From positions 729 to 64,728 of the forward strand of contig NZ_DLHQ01000059.1 in assembly GCF_002483305.1 (NCBI RefSeq): DNA of 64,000 nucleotides. The letters run 5' to 3'. Under the pieces are notes generated by a model. The model was not told the origin of the DNA. It was given only the letters and a program-made list of their open reading frames with translations, and did no database searches. Of the stretch, positions 10,020 to 18,004 are shown one piece after another. The stretch comes from Brevundimonas sp. UBA7664 (lineage in GTDB: Bacteria; Pseudomonadota; Alphaproteobacteria; Caulobacterales; Caulobacteraceae). Within the stretch, counting starts at the first letter, position 1; every line of letters begins with the position of its first letter. Position numbers and translations under genes: made by a program.

Positions 10020-10390
10020 ACCTCAACCAGGTCACCGTCGAGGTCGCCGACATCCGCCGTGCCCGCGCCTTCTATCAGCGGCTCGGGCTGGAGCTGATCG
10101 TGTCCAGCGACCACTACGCCCGCTTCCTCTGCCCGGGCGGCGCGACCTTCTCGATCCACCTCGCCGAGGCGCCCGCGCCGGGCGGGACGATGGTCTATTT
10201 CGAATGCGCCGATCTCGATGCCCGGGTTGCCGCCCTGAAGGCGGCCGGGATCGTCTTCGACAGCGACCCGGCGGATCAGCGGTGGCTCTGGCGCGAGGCC
10301 CGGGTGCGCGACCCGGACGGCAACGGCCTTTGCCTGTATTTCGCCGGCGAGAACCGCGTGAACCCGCCGTGGCGGGTCCAGGCGGGCTAG
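10016..10390 (+). CDS. VOC/glyoxalase-fold protein
   Basis: A 124-residue VOC protein with the start typical of the family (MNLNQVTVEVADIRRARAFYQRLGLELIV) and the closing metal-site strand RDPDGNGLCLYFAGENR. It probably binds a divalent metal through the H/Q/E positions of the two beta-alpha-beta units; the substrate is unknown. It is translationally coupled to rarA (ATGA), but that arrangement is probably chance packing rather than function. It is the third VOC protein in the first 11 kb, and the three are not close copies of each other. Confidence 0.85.
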   Translation: MNLNQVTVEVADIRRARAFYQRLGLELIVSSDHYARFLCPGGATFSIHLAEAPAPGGTMVYFECADLDARVAALKAAGIVFDSDPADQRWLWREARVRDPDGNGLCLYFAGENRVNPPWRVQAG

Positions 10391-10452
10391 CGTTGCCGTA
10401 ACGCCGGTTTTGGGTCTAGCTTCCGCCCATCGATCAACCTTGGGAGGGGAAG

Positions 10453-10899
10453 ATGAGCGATACGATGAAGGCCGCGACGCCGTGGCATCTCTGGGCGGTG
10501 GGCGTGATCTCGCTGCTGTGGAACGCCTTCGGCGGCTATGATTTCGTGATGAGCGTGACCCAGGGCGAGACCTACTGGCGCGCCTCCGGCATGACCGACG
10601 CCATGGTCGCCTATTACAATGCCATGCCGACCTGGATGTATGTTCCGTGGGTGCTGGGGGTCTGGGGCGCGGTGGCGGGGTCGATCCTGCTTCTGATGCG
10701 TAACAGGCTGGCGGCGCCCGCCTTCGCCCTGTCCCTGATCGGCGCCGTGGTGAGCCTGGGTTACGGGCTCGCCAATCCGATGCCGCCGCTGCCCGAGGCC
10801 ATGGCCATGATGAGCTACATGCCCTGGGTCATCGCCGCCATCGCCGCTGTTCTGGCCGCCTACGCCTGGACCATGGGCAAGAAGGGGGTGCTGTCGTGA
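10453..10899 (+). CDS. Small four-helix membrane protein, first of a tandem pair
   Basis: A 148-residue protein with four hydrophobic segments (about 14-34, 62-82, 88-108 and 118-138). A short aromatic loop after helix 1 carries GETYWRASGMTDAMVAYYNAMPTWMY. It starts TPWHLWAVGVISLLWNAFGGYDF, a pattern shared with the next gene. No known function is recognised; similar small proteins are sometimes labelled sugar transporters in databases without evidence. The ATG at 10453 has GGGAGGGGA just upstream. Its stop overlaps the start of the paralogue by four bases (GTGA). Confidence 0.8.
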   Translation: MSDTMKAATPWHLWAVGVISLLWNAFGGYDFVMSVTQGETYWRASGMTDAMVAYYNAMPTWMYVPWVLGVWGAVAGSILLLMRNRLAAPAFALSLIGAVVSLGYGLANPMPPLPEAMAMMSYMPWVIAAIAAVLAAYAWTMGKKGVLS

Positions 10900-11339
10900 G
10901 CGGCCTGGGACAGACCGTCCGCACGCCTTGGCACCTCTGGGTCGTCGGGGTCCTGGCCCTGCTGTGGAACAGCTTCGGCTGTGTCGACTATTTCATGACC
11001 CAGACCCGCATGGACGAATGGTTCGCCCAGATGGGCATGACCGCGGCGCAGGTCGAATATTTCAAGGCCATGCCGATGTGGACGCACGCGGCCTGGGCGA
11101 TCGGTGTCTGGGGCGGCGCCCTCGGCGCCATCCTGCTGCTGCTGCGCCGCAAGCTGGCCCTGCCGGTGTTCGTGGCCTCCTTCCTCGGCTGGTTGGCGGG
11201 CGCGGTCTACGCCTTCGCCCTGTCGGACGGGATGCAGGCCATGGGCTCGATGTGGCCGATGCAGATCATCATCGGCGTCGCCTGCCTTTTCTTCATCTGG
11301 TACGCCCGGATGATGAGCCGGAACCGCGTGCTGCGCTGA
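10896..11339 (+). CDS. Small four-helix membrane protein, second of a tandem pair
   Basis: A 147-residue paralogue of the preceding gene. Both have TPWHLW at the same place, LLWN, a YF/YY motif, and a mid-loop of the form GMT-A---Y--AMP-W followed by a GVWG segment. It is predicted to have four membrane helices in the same spacing. Start GTG 10896 lies inside the stop of the upstream copy. The tandem arrangement suggests gene duplication followed by divergence, perhaps forming a hetero-oligomer; function unknown. Confidence 0.8.
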   Translation: MSGLGQTVRTPWHLWVVGVLALLWNSFGCVDYFMTQTRMDEWFAQMGMTAAQVEYFKAMPMWTHAAWAIGVWGGALGAILLLLRRKLALPVFVASFLGWLAGAVYAFALSDGMQAMGSMWPMQIIIGVACLFFIWYARMMSRNRVLR

Positions 11340-11379
11340 GGGGCTGACGGACGGTCGGTCTTTCGCCTATGCAGGCGCG

Positions 11380-12105
11380 GTGACCGACCGTACCCCCGTT
11401 TCCCTGTCCGAGGCCGAAATCGTCGCCGTCCGCTCGTGGGTGATCCACGAGGACGAGGCGGTCATCGCCTTCAACAAGCCCGCGGGCCTGTCCAGCCAGG
11501 GCGGGCGCATCCAGGCGCATACGCTGGATGACCTGCTGTGGGCCTTCGCCCGCTCGAACGGCAAACGGCCCGACCTGGTGCACCGGCTGGACCGCGACAC
11601 CTCGGGCGTGATCCTGGCGGCGAAGACCAAACCGGCGGCGGGTTTCCTCGGCAAGGCCATGCAGGCGCGGCGGTTCAAGAAGACCTATCTGGCCCTGCTG
11701 TCGGCGGCGCCCGAGCCGAGGGCGGGGACCATCGACACGCCCCTGCTGCGTCAGGAGATCGGCCGCGAGAGCTATATGCGCGCTGTCGCCCCCGACACGC
11801 CCGGCGCCGTGGCCGCGCTGAGCCGCTATCGCACCCTGTCGGCCACCGACGACGGCGCTCTGGTCGAGCTCGACCCCGCCACCGGGCGGATGCACCAGCT
11901 GCGCGTCCACATGGCCTCGATCGGCCGCCCGATGGCCGGGGACGCCCGCTACGGCGGGGCCCTGACCTTCGCCGGGCGAGGCGCTCCACGGCTGATGCTG
12001 CACGCGGCGAAACTGGTGTTTCCCCATCCCGACGGCGGCTACCGCACCGTCGAGGCGCCGCCGCCCGAGGATTTCGAGGCGCTGAAGGCGGCGGCGGGGC
12101 TGTAG
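11380..12105 (+). CDS. RluA-family RNA pseudouridine synthase
   Basis: A 241-residue pseudouridine synthase without an S4 domain. The catalytic motif HRLDRDTSG places the active Asp at about residue 71. Other family features are IAFNKPAGLSSQGG (start of the fold), GRMHQLRVHM (substrate-binding loop) and RLMLHAAKL near the C terminus. It isomerises one or a few uridines in rRNA or tRNA; the exact target cannot be told from sequence. GTG at 11380 is the start. A second, longer RluC-type enzyme is encoded at 15448-16482. Confidence 0.9.
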   Translation: MTDRTPVSLSEAEIVAVRSWVIHEDEAVIAFNKPAGLSSQGGRIQAHTLDDLLWAFARSNGKRPDLVHRLDRDTSGVILAAKTKPAAGFLGKAMQARRFKKTYLALLSAAPEPRAGTIDTPLLRQEIGRESYMRAVAPDTPGAVAALSRYRTLSATDDGALVELDPATGRMHQLRVHMASIGRPMAGDARYGGALTFAGRGAPRLMLHAAKLVFPHPDGGYRTVEAPPPEDFEALKAAAGL

Positions 12106-12161
12106 GCTTCGGAACCACGCAGTCCGCCTCGCGCTATCCCACAGACGCCCGGAGAGCCGCC

Positions 12162-12662
12162 ATGAACCGTCTGACCCTGCCCCTGATCGCCGCCGCCGGC
12201 CTCGCCCTGTCGGCCTGCGCCAGTCTCGCACCCTACGGCGCCCAGATGGGACCGGGCGGGCAGGGCTATGCCGAGCAGCGGATCGAATCCAATCGCTACC
12301 GGGTGACCTACAGCGGTGTCGGCGCGCCCGGGCCGGTGGCCGACTACGCCCTGCTGCGCGCCGCCGAACTGACCACCGCCCAAGGCTATGACTGGTTCGA
12401 GGTGACCCAGCGCTGGATTGACGGCCGGCCGGACAGCGCCGGCGGCATGCGCCCCAGCGTCGGCGTGAGTTACGGCTCGGGGCGGTCCTCGGGTCGATAC
12501 GGCAGCTATTCAAGCTCCGGCGTCGGCGTCGGCGTCGGCCTGAATTTCAGCGGCCCCTCGCCGACCTCGACCACGTTGGAAGTGGTGATGGGGAACGGCC
12601 CGCGCCCCGACCGCCCCCACGCCTATGACGCCCGGGGCGTGCAGGACAATCTGCGGCGATAG
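12162..12662 (+). CDS. CC0125/CC1285-type lipoprotein
   Basis: A 166-residue protein with an N-terminal signal ending in the lipobox LSAC (Cys about 19), so anchored to a membrane after export. The mature part begins with a Gly-rich stretch. It continues with YAEQRIESNRYRVTYSG and YALLRAAELTTAQGYDWFEVTQ, and then a low-complexity Gly/Ser/Tyr segment before the C terminus. The pattern resembles the Caulobacter CC0125/CC1285 lipoprotein family; its function is unknown. The ATG at 12162 was chosen because it gives a proper signal peptide; the upstream opening is a shadow of the RluA gene. Confidence 0.8.
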   Translation: MNRLTLPLIAAAGLALSACASLAPYGAQMGPGGQGYAEQRIESNRYRVTYSGVGAPGPVADYALLRAAELTTAQGYDWFEVTQRWIDGRPDSAGGMRPSVGVSYGSGRSSGRYGSYSSSGVGVGVGLNFSGPSPTSTTLEVVMGNGPRPDRPHAYDARGVQDNLRR

Positions 12663-12797
12663 GAAGTGGCTGGTGGTGAGTGATTGGTGGCTGGCCACAG
12701 CTGTGCGACGGCGCGGTCGGCGTCGCCTTCCGCCACCGGAAGTGCAGCAGCGCGAACCACGAGCCACTAGCCACTATCCACTGGCGGCGCAGCCGCC
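12663..12797 (+). repeat. Intergenic stretch of repeated GTGGCT/AGCCAC units
   Basis: This 135-base gap between convergent genes holds a left block of GTGGCTGGTGG-like units (12665-12698) and a right block of GAGCCACTAGCCACTATCCACT-like units (about 12759-12783). The two are imperfect reverse complements. The arrangement could fold as a long stem and may act as a terminator region or be a dispersed repeat. I cannot see another copy of the exact unit in the window. Confidence 0.5.
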
Positions 12798-14015
12798 TCA
12801 GCGCCCGCCGCGCGTCAGGGCCCGGTATTCGACCAGCCGCTCCTTGTCGCGCCGCACCTGGTCGGCGACGGCGTTGTCGACGTCCAGCGAGGCGTAGCGG
12901 ACCCAGCCGTCGACGCCCAGCTTGTCCTGGATCGCGGCCGTCGGCGTGCGCCAGCGGAAATAGGACAGCCAGCTGACCAGAACGCCGAGCACCGCGGCCA
13001 GTCCCTGCAGGGCGCGGAAACCGGCCTCGCCGGTCGCCGCCGGCGGCGTCTCGAGCGCAAGCACCGCCAGGCCGACGATCAGCACCAGCGGGGTCATGAT
13101 CCGCTGTGCCCAGCGCATCCAGTAGCGTTCGCGGCGCACGCGCCACAACTCCATCTGGACGTGCTTTTCGAGGTATTCCATCCGCGCGCCCAGCCACATG
13201 GTCAGCCGGGTCAGATACATGGCGCGCTGGCCCCAGCCCTTGCCGTCCTGCTGGAACTGGGTTTCGGCTTGGTCGGCCATGGCGCGGGCGGTGGTGAACA
13301 GGTTCTGCAGTTCGCGCGTCCGCTGCACGATCTCGCGCGACAGCTCGTAGGAGTCGTTCTCGATCTGGAACCGGTACTGGATGAACAGCACCGCCTGCAG
13401 ACCCCAGTAGAGGCCGAAGGCGGCCAGCATCGCCCCGGCGGCGAGGCCCAGGCCCATGGCTTCGGATCCGGTCCAGTCCCTGAACCAGCCCGGGCCGAGG
13501 ATGGCGAGGGCGGCGAAGGCGGCCAGCGCCCCGGCCTGGCTCAGCCGCTTGACAGTGACGTGGACGATCAGGGCCCGGAACACCCGGCGACCATAGCCGT
13601 GAATCCGGCTGCGGATGTCGGTGTCGACCGGGAAGCGTTCCTCGATCTGCCGGCTGAACAGGACGTGGAAGCGATCGGGCTTTCCGTCGGTCTCCCAGAA
13701 CGGAAAGATGTCCAGCGGCTGGTTGAAATATTCGTCGATGTGCGACGAGACGATCGCCTCGGCCTCGGGCGTGGCGGCGAAATACTCGCTCTCGGAGATC
13801 GGGCGCAGGATCCCGTCGCCCCCGCGAAGCGGCGCGCGACCGTGGCTCGGGGTCGGCGGGGGGACGGCCCGGTTGGGACTGTCCTCGGCTCCGCGCGGGG
13901 GCGGGTTGGGCGTGGCGTGCAGCCGGGCGTCCTCGCCGTGGCCGCCGTGGCCGCCGTCGTGCGGGGCGCCGTGCCCGTGGCCATCGTGACCGTGGTTGTG
14001 ATCGTCGTGCGACAT
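12798..14015 (-). CDS. Membrane protein with histidine-rich N terminus, unknown function
   Basis: A 405-residue protein. Residues 2-31 are strongly His/Asp/Gly rich (repeated HGH and HDG), suggesting metal binding or tethering. Residues about 35-68 form a Pro/Arg/Gly-rich linker. A conserved-looking soluble part follows (EYFNQPLDIFPFWE, HVLFSRQIEERFPVD). Two hydrophobic pairs at about 155-210 and 300-345 flank a charged helical segment (about 215-290) with ENDSYELSREIVQRTRELQNL. I do not recognise the family. The ATG at 14015 is the only sensible start. Confidence 0.75.
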   Translation of the reverse strand: MSHDDHNHGHDGHGHGAPHDGGHGGHGEDARLHATPNPPPRGAEDSPNRAVPPPTPSHGRAPLRGGDGILRPISESEYFAATPEAEAIVSSHIDEYFNQPLDIFPFWETDGKPDRFHVLFSRQIEERFPVDTDIRSRIHGYGRRVFRALIVHVTVKRLSQAGALAAFAALAILGPGWFRDWTGSEAMGLGLAAGAMLAAFGLYWGLQAVLFIQYRFQIENDSYELSREIVQRTRELQNLFTTARAMADQAETQFQQDGKGWGQRAMYLTRLTMWLGARMEYLEKHVQMELWRVRRERYWMRWAQRIMTPLVLIVGLAVLALETPPAATGEAGFRALQGLAAVLGVLVSWLSYFRWRTPTAAIQDKLGVDGWVRYASLDVDNAVADQVRRDKERLVEYRALTRGGR

Positions 14016-14157
14016 GGCGCTTCGGCGGTCCCTTGAATCAACAGCCCGGCAGTATGGCAGATCGCGCCGCCGGGCCGACGGCGTTCCCCCTGGGCGCGAA
14101 GCGGCGCCGCTGTCAGGTATCGCCGTTAACCGTAGGTCCCGGCAAGTGAAGTTTCAG

Positions 14158-14595
14158 TCAGAACGGGTACCGCGCCATGGCGGCGGCGCAGGCCAGCAGC
14201 GGAACAAGCAGCAGGGCCTCCAGTCCGACCCACAGCCGCGCCCGTTTCAGCTCGCCGGCCGGGGGGGTGTAGGCGGCGCCGGCGGCGGCCTTGCGCCAAC
14301 GGAAGAACAGCAGCGTGGGCCCGATCGACAGCAGGCCGATGGCGACGAAGGCGGCGATCTTGCCCCAGAAGAACGGATTCTCGGCATAGAAGTCCCAGCC
14401 CTTGCCGCCCCAGATTACACGGCAGACGCCGATTGCGAGTACCAGGCCCGCCGTCATGCCGAAGCGGGAATCCAGCCGGACCAGCCGGACCGGATCGACC
14501 GTGGCGGTCTTCAACAGCACGCCCTCCATGGCCAGAACGGCGACGAGGCCGAAGACCGCGACGTGGTGCAGTATGGCGAGAAGGAGGTCAGTCAT
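14158..14595 (-). CDS. DUF2214 family membrane protein
   Basis: A 145-residue protein with four membrane helices. It begins MTDLLLAILHHVAVFGLVAVLAMEG and contains VRLDSRFGMTAGLVLAIGVCRVIWGGKGWDFYAENPFFWGK, the typical DUF2214 signature with conserved His, Glu and Gly-Lys-Gly. The function of this family is unknown. It lies 9 bases after the hypothetical gene at 14605-15000 on the same strand, so both are probably cotranscribed. Confidence 0.85.
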   Translation of the reverse strand: MTDLLLAILHHVAVFGLVAVLAMEGVLLKTATVDPVRLVRLDSRFGMTAGLVLAIGVCRVIWGGKGWDFYAENPFFWGKIAAFVAIGLLSIGPTLLFFRWRKAAAGAAYTPPAGELKRARLWVGLEALLLVPLLACAAAMARYPF

Positions 14596-14604
14596 GGATC
14601 ACGC

Positions 14605-15000
14605 TCAAAGGGCAGGCCGAGAAGTTGGCAGGGTGCTGGTGGCGTCGCAATCGAACCGTCCGATGACGTCACCGGTGAACAAGTGCGTCGTCTCCAGTCC
14701 TCCCACGACGTCTATCCGAGCGACCTGATGCTCGAGAAGACAGCGGGCGCCCGGCGAGGGCAGGGGGGCGTCGCCGCTCATGAAGGGCGCGTAGAAGGCG
14801 CGGCCCGCGCCATCCTCCGTTCGCGTCATGATCAGGACGGCGGTCATCAGGATCCCCGACCCAACTCCGGGGGACGGGCCGCGCCCGGTCACCGTGACGG
14901 TCGATGTCGCTTCGACGCGGGGCGCCTGAACCAGAGCCACGAAAGCCCGCAGTTCCTCCTGGCTGGGCTGAGCCGGAGGCGGCGGTTCCTGAAACAGCAT
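14605..15000 (-). CDS. Hypothetical protein
   Basis: A 131-residue protein of unknown family. The N terminus is Pro/Gln-rich, with no clear signal peptide. The rest reads as a small beta-rich soluble domain (VEATSTVTVTGRGP, CLLEHQVARIDVVGGLETTHLFTGDVIGRFDC). It is believed real because AGGAGG lies eight bases upstream of the ATG on this strand, and because it is immediately followed by the DUF2214 gene. Cys residues at about 86 and 118 are the only two cysteines. Function unknown. Confidence 0.6.
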   Translation of the reverse strand: MLFQEPPPPAQPSQEELRAFVALVQAPRVEATSTVTVTGRGPSPGVGSGILMTAVLIMTRTEDGAGRAFYAPFMSGDAPLPSPGARCLLEHQVARIDVVGGLETTHLFTGDVIGRFDCDATSTLPTSRPAL

Positions 15001-15055
15001 TTCGCAATCCCTCCTGCCTCACAGAGACGGCCATGATGTGTATAAGCCCCGCATC

Positions 15056-15451
15056 ATGACACGTCTTCTCATCGTCGCAGCCGGGGGCGCCCTCGGGGCC
15101 GTCGCCCGCTACGGGGTCGGCGTCTGGGCCCGGCGCCTGTTGCCGACCGCCCAGTGGCCTTGGGCCACGCTGACGGTCAATGTCGTCGGCGGCCTGCTGA
15201 TGGGGCTGCTGGCCGGCTGGCTGGCCTTCCGCGGCGGCGCCCACAGCGAGAGCCTGCGCCTGTTCGCCGCCGTCGGCGTGCTGGGCGGCTTCACCACCTT
15301 TTCGGCCTTTTCGCTGGAGGCGGCGCTGATGATCGAGCGCCGTCAATTGGCCATGGCGGGCGGTTACGTCGCCGCCTCGGTGGTCCTGTCGATCGCCGCC
15401 CTGTTTATCGGCCTGATGGTCGCCCGCCGCGCCTTCGGAGCCGCCCTTTGA
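15056..15451 (+). CDS. crcB: Fluoride ion exporter
   Basis: A 131-residue four-helix protein of the CrcB/Fluc family, dual-topology dimeric channels that export fluoride. Family marks are GGALGAVARYGVGVW at the N terminus, TLTVNVVGGLLMGLLAG (with the conserved Asn), and GVLGGFTTFSAFSLEA (with the TTFS polar track and Phe residues). ATG 15056 gives the normal N terminus; an ATG at 15038 would add six residues. I looked for a fluoride riboswitch in the 55 bases upstream and saw none. Its stop overlaps the start of the next gene. Confidence 0.95.
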   Translation: MTRLLIVAAGGALGAVARYGVGVWARRLLPTAQWPWATLTVNVVGGLLMGLLAGWLAFRGGAHSESLRLFAAVGVLGGFTTFSAFSLEAALMIERRQLAMAGGYVAASVVLSIAALFIGLMVARRAFGAAL

Positions 15452-16482
15452 CTGACGAACCTATCCAGGAAGCGGAACCCGCCCCCAAGCGCGAGGTGCT
15501 GACCATCTATGTCGCCGAGGCCGAGGACGGCATCCGGCTCGACCGCTGGTTCCGCCGGCGCTGGCCGCACCTGTCCAACATCCAGGTGCAGAAGATGGCC
15601 CGCAGCGGCCAGATCCGCGTAGACGGCGCCCGCATCAAGCCCGAAGGCCGCCTGACCGCCGGCGCCGCCGTGCGCGTCCCCCCGATCCCCGACGACACCT
15701 CGCGTCAGGCCGGCGACGTCCACACCCTGTCCCCTCAGGATATAAAGTTCGCCAAGTCGCTGGTCCTCTACGAGGACGATATGGTCATCGCCATCAACAA
15801 GCCCCACGGCCTCGCCGTCCAGGGCGGCACCAAGACCAGCCGCCACGTCGACCGGCTGCTGTCGGCCTGGGGGGAGGGGATGGACCGCCCGCGTCTGGTG
15901 CACCGTCTCGACCGCGACACCTCCGGCGTCCTGCTGCTCGGCAAGGGCCCCGAGGCGGCCAAGCGGCTGGCGGGGGCCTTCGCCCGGCGTCAGGCGAAGA
16001 AGACCTACTGGGCCATCGTCATCGGCAACCCCAAGCCCGCCGCGGGCCAGATCGACATGCCGCTGAAGAAGACCGGCATCAACGACTTCGAGATGATGCG
16101 CCCGGCCGACCGCAAGGACCCGCGCGCCGAGCCGGCCGAGACCGCCTTCGCCACCATCAGCCGGGCCGCCCACCGCGCCAGCTGGATGGCCCTGCGGCCC
16201 TTCACCGGCCGGACCCACCAGCTGCGCGCCCACATGGCCGGCATCGGCCATCCGATCCTCGGCGATCCCAAATACGGGGACGAGAAGTCGAAGGAGCTGT
16301 CCGGCCCGTTGAAGCTGCAGCTGCATGCCCGCAGCATCGAGCTGGAACACCCGCGCGGCGGCATGCTGAAGGTCGAGGCGCCGCTGAGCCCGGAAATGCG
16401 CGCCGGCATGGCCCATTTCGGCTTCGAGGAGTCCGAGGGCGACGAGAGCGATCCGTTCGAAGGGGTGCGCCGCCAGCGATGA
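15448..16482 (+). CDS. RluC-type 23S rRNA pseudouridine synthase with S4 domain
   Basis: A 344-residue enzyme. Residues about 27-80 form an S4 RNA-binding domain (GIRLDRWFRRRWPHLSNIQVQKMARSGQIRVDG). The catalytic domain follows, with HRLDRDTSG placing the active Asp near residue 155, then GRTHQLRAHM and a C-terminal ELEHPRGG segment. RluC modifies three uridines in 23S rRNA of E. coli; specificity here is inferred by length and domain order. The start is TTG 15448, which overlaps the crcB stop (TTGA) and gives the acidic lead-in TDEPIQEAEP. Its stop overlaps the HAD gene by four bases. Confidence 0.88.
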   Translation: MTDEPIQEAEPAPKREVLTIYVAEAEDGIRLDRWFRRRWPHLSNIQVQKMARSGQIRVDGARIKPEGRLTAGAAVRVPPIPDDTSRQAGDVHTLSPQDIKFAKSLVLYEDDMVIAINKPHGLAVQGGTKTSRHVDRLLSAWGEGMDRPRLVHRLDRDTSGVLLLGKGPEAAKRLAGAFARRQAKKTYWAIVIGNPKPAAGQIDMPLKKTGINDFEMMRPADRKDPRAEPAETAFATISRAAHRASWMALRPFTGRTHQLRAHMAGIGHPILGDPKYGDEKSKELSGPLKLQLHARSIELEHPRGGMLKVEAPLSPEMRAGMAHFGFEESEGDESDPFEGVRRQR

Positions 16483-17153
16483 GACCCCTCGCCGTTTTCG
16501 ACATCGACGGAACCCTCGTCGACAGCCGCGCCTCGATCCACCGCGCCGCCTGCGAGGCGGCGCGCGACATCGGCCTGCCCGAGCCGGACTATGACCGCGT
16601 CCGCCAGATCGTCGGCCTGTCGCTGGATCACGCCATGGCGGTGCTGGAGCCGGGGCTCGACGCGCCGACCCTGGCCCGTTTCGTCGCCGGCTTCCGCGCC
16701 AGCTTCAACCGCATGTACGAAGAGGGGCACGAGGAGCCGCTCTATCCGGGGGCCATGGAGACCATCCGCCGCCTGCACCGCGACGGCTGGCGGCTGGCGC
16801 TCGCCACCGGCCAGAACCGCCGCGGCGTGGCCCGCAATCTGGCGCGCGAGGGCTGGGCCGACCTGTTCATCTCGTCCCACTGCGCCGAGGACGGGCCCGG
16901 CAAGCCCGATCCCGCCATGCTGCACGCCGCCATGGCCGCGTGCGACGCCTGTCCGGCCACGACGCTCATGATCGGCGACACCGCCCATGACATCCAGATG
17001 GCGATCAACGCCGGCGTCCTGCCGCTGGGCGTCGCCTGGGGCTTCCATACGGTCGAGGAACAGCAGGCCGCCGGGGCCCGACACGTCGCCCGATCCTTCG
17101 CCGAACTGACCGTGGTGCTGGACGGCTTCGCCGACCTGACCCGCGCCGCCTGA
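16479..17153 (+). CDS. HAD-superfamily phosphatase, phosphoglycolate phosphatase-like
   Basis: A 224-residue haloacid dehalogenase-type hydrolase. Motif I is FDIDGTLVDS (nucleophile and acid/base Asp), motif II is LATGQNR, motif III is GPGKPDPAML (Lys), and motif IV is MIGDTAHDIQMA. The helical cap is inserted after motif I (subclass IA), as in Gph. The substrate cannot be assigned. It is coupled to the pseudouridine synthase upstream (ATGA) and lies 7 bases before the ATP12 gene, so crcB through the ATP12 gene is probably one transcript. Confidence 0.88.
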   Translation: MRPLAVFDIDGTLVDSRASIHRAACEAARDIGLPEPDYDRVRQIVGLSLDHAMAVLEPGLDAPTLARFVAGFRASFNRMYEEGHEEPLYPGAMETIRRLHRDGWRLALATGQNRRGVARNLAREGWADLFISSHCAEDGPGKPDPAMLHAAMAACDACPATTLMIGDTAHDIQMAINAGVLPLGVAWGFHTVEEQQAAGARHVARSFAELTVVLDGFADLTRAA

Positions 17154-17160
17154 GACCGTC

Positions 17161-17925
17161 ATGAGCCACATTCCGCCCCTCGATCCCAATGTCGCCGCCC
17201 GCAAGGGCTTCCGCGAGTCCGAGGAGCGCCTCAAACGCTTCTGGACCGCCGTAGACTTGGCGGAAGGGGAAGGCGGCTGGGCCGTGACGCTGGACGGCCG
17301 CACGCCGAAGACCCCGGCCCACGCAAAACTGGTCCTGCCGACCGGGGCCGCCGCCCGCCTCGTCGCCGATGAGTGGGCCGCCCAGGGCGAGTTCATCGAT
17401 CCGGCGGCCATGCCCGCCACCCGCCTGGCCTCGACCGCCATCGACCGCGTCAGCCAGGTCCGCGAGGCCGTGGCCGAGGAGATCGCCGCCTTCTCCGGCT
17501 CGGACCTGCTCTGCTACCTCGCGGAGCATCCCACCTCGCTGGCCGTCGAACAGGCGCGCGAGTGGACGCCGTGGCGCGACTGGGCGGCGATCGAGCTGGG
17601 CGTGGTGTTGGAGCCCGCCGAGGGCATCGTCCACCGCCCTCAGGACCCGGCCGCCATCGCCCGCGTCGCCGAACTGGCCCTGCGCCTCGACGACTTCTCC
17701 CTGACCGGCCTGGCCCTGGCCACACCCCTGCTGGGGTCGGCGGTTCTGGCGCTGGCGGTTCAGCGCGGCGTGCTGGCCGGTGAGGCCGCCTTCGAACTCA
17801 GCCGCCTCGACGAGGCCTTCCAGGAGCGCCAGTGGGGCGTCGACGCCGAGGCCGCCGAACGCACCGCCGCCCGCCGCGCCGAGGCCAAGCTGCTGGACCG
17901 CTGGTTCAGGGCGCTGGAAGACTGA
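17161..17925 (+). CDS. ATP12-family F1-ATPase assembly chaperone
   Basis: A 254-residue protein with the ATP12 pattern: RFWTAVDLAEGEGGWAVTLDGRTPKTPAHAKLVLPT near the N terminus and ADEWAAQGEFIDPAAMPATRLASTAID. These are followed by SGSDLLCYLAEHP-like and TGLALATPLLGSAVLALAV segments. In mitochondria Atp12 binds the alpha subunit during F1 assembly, and alphaproteobacterial homologues are presumed to do the same. It is the last gene of the crcB-rluC-HAD chain; the following operator cluster starts right after its stop. Confidence 0.9.
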   Translation: MSHIPPLDPNVAARKGFRESEERLKRFWTAVDLAEGEGGWAVTLDGRTPKTPAHAKLVLPTGAAARLVADEWAAQGEFIDPAAMPATRLASTAIDRVSQVREAVAEEIAAFSGSDLLCYLAEHPTSLAVEQAREWTPWRDWAAIELGVVLEPAEGIVHRPQDPAAIARVAELALRLDDFSLTGLALATPLLGSAVLALAVQRGVLAGEAAFELSRLDEAFQERQWGVDAEAAERTAARRAEAKLLDRWFRALED

Positions 17926-17992
17926 TTTTCCAAAGTGGAAAATAATCACTTGCCGTGATGGAAAGTCATGATACGCTTTCCATATTGGAAAG
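17926..17992 (+). promoter_or_regulatory. Operator cluster with two TTTCCA-N3-TGGAAA palindromes
   Basis: Two inverted repeats with 7-bp arms and a 3-bp centre flank the promoter region of the next operon: TTTTCCA-AAG-TGGAAAA at 17926-17942 and CTTTCCA-TAT-TGGAAAG at 17976-17992. A third half-site TGGAAAG lies at 17959-17965. Centre-to-centre distance is 50 bp, about five helical turns. The downstream second gene encodes a winged-helix regulator, so autorepression is the simplest reading. This is a sequence-based inference. Confidence 0.75.
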
Positions 17993-18004
17993 TGAGAGTT
18001 CGCC

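Noticed and set aside
15001..15055. Fluoride riboswitch before crcB
   Set aside because: The short leader lacks the conserved riboswitch core; it also holds the ribosome binding site of the divergent gene.
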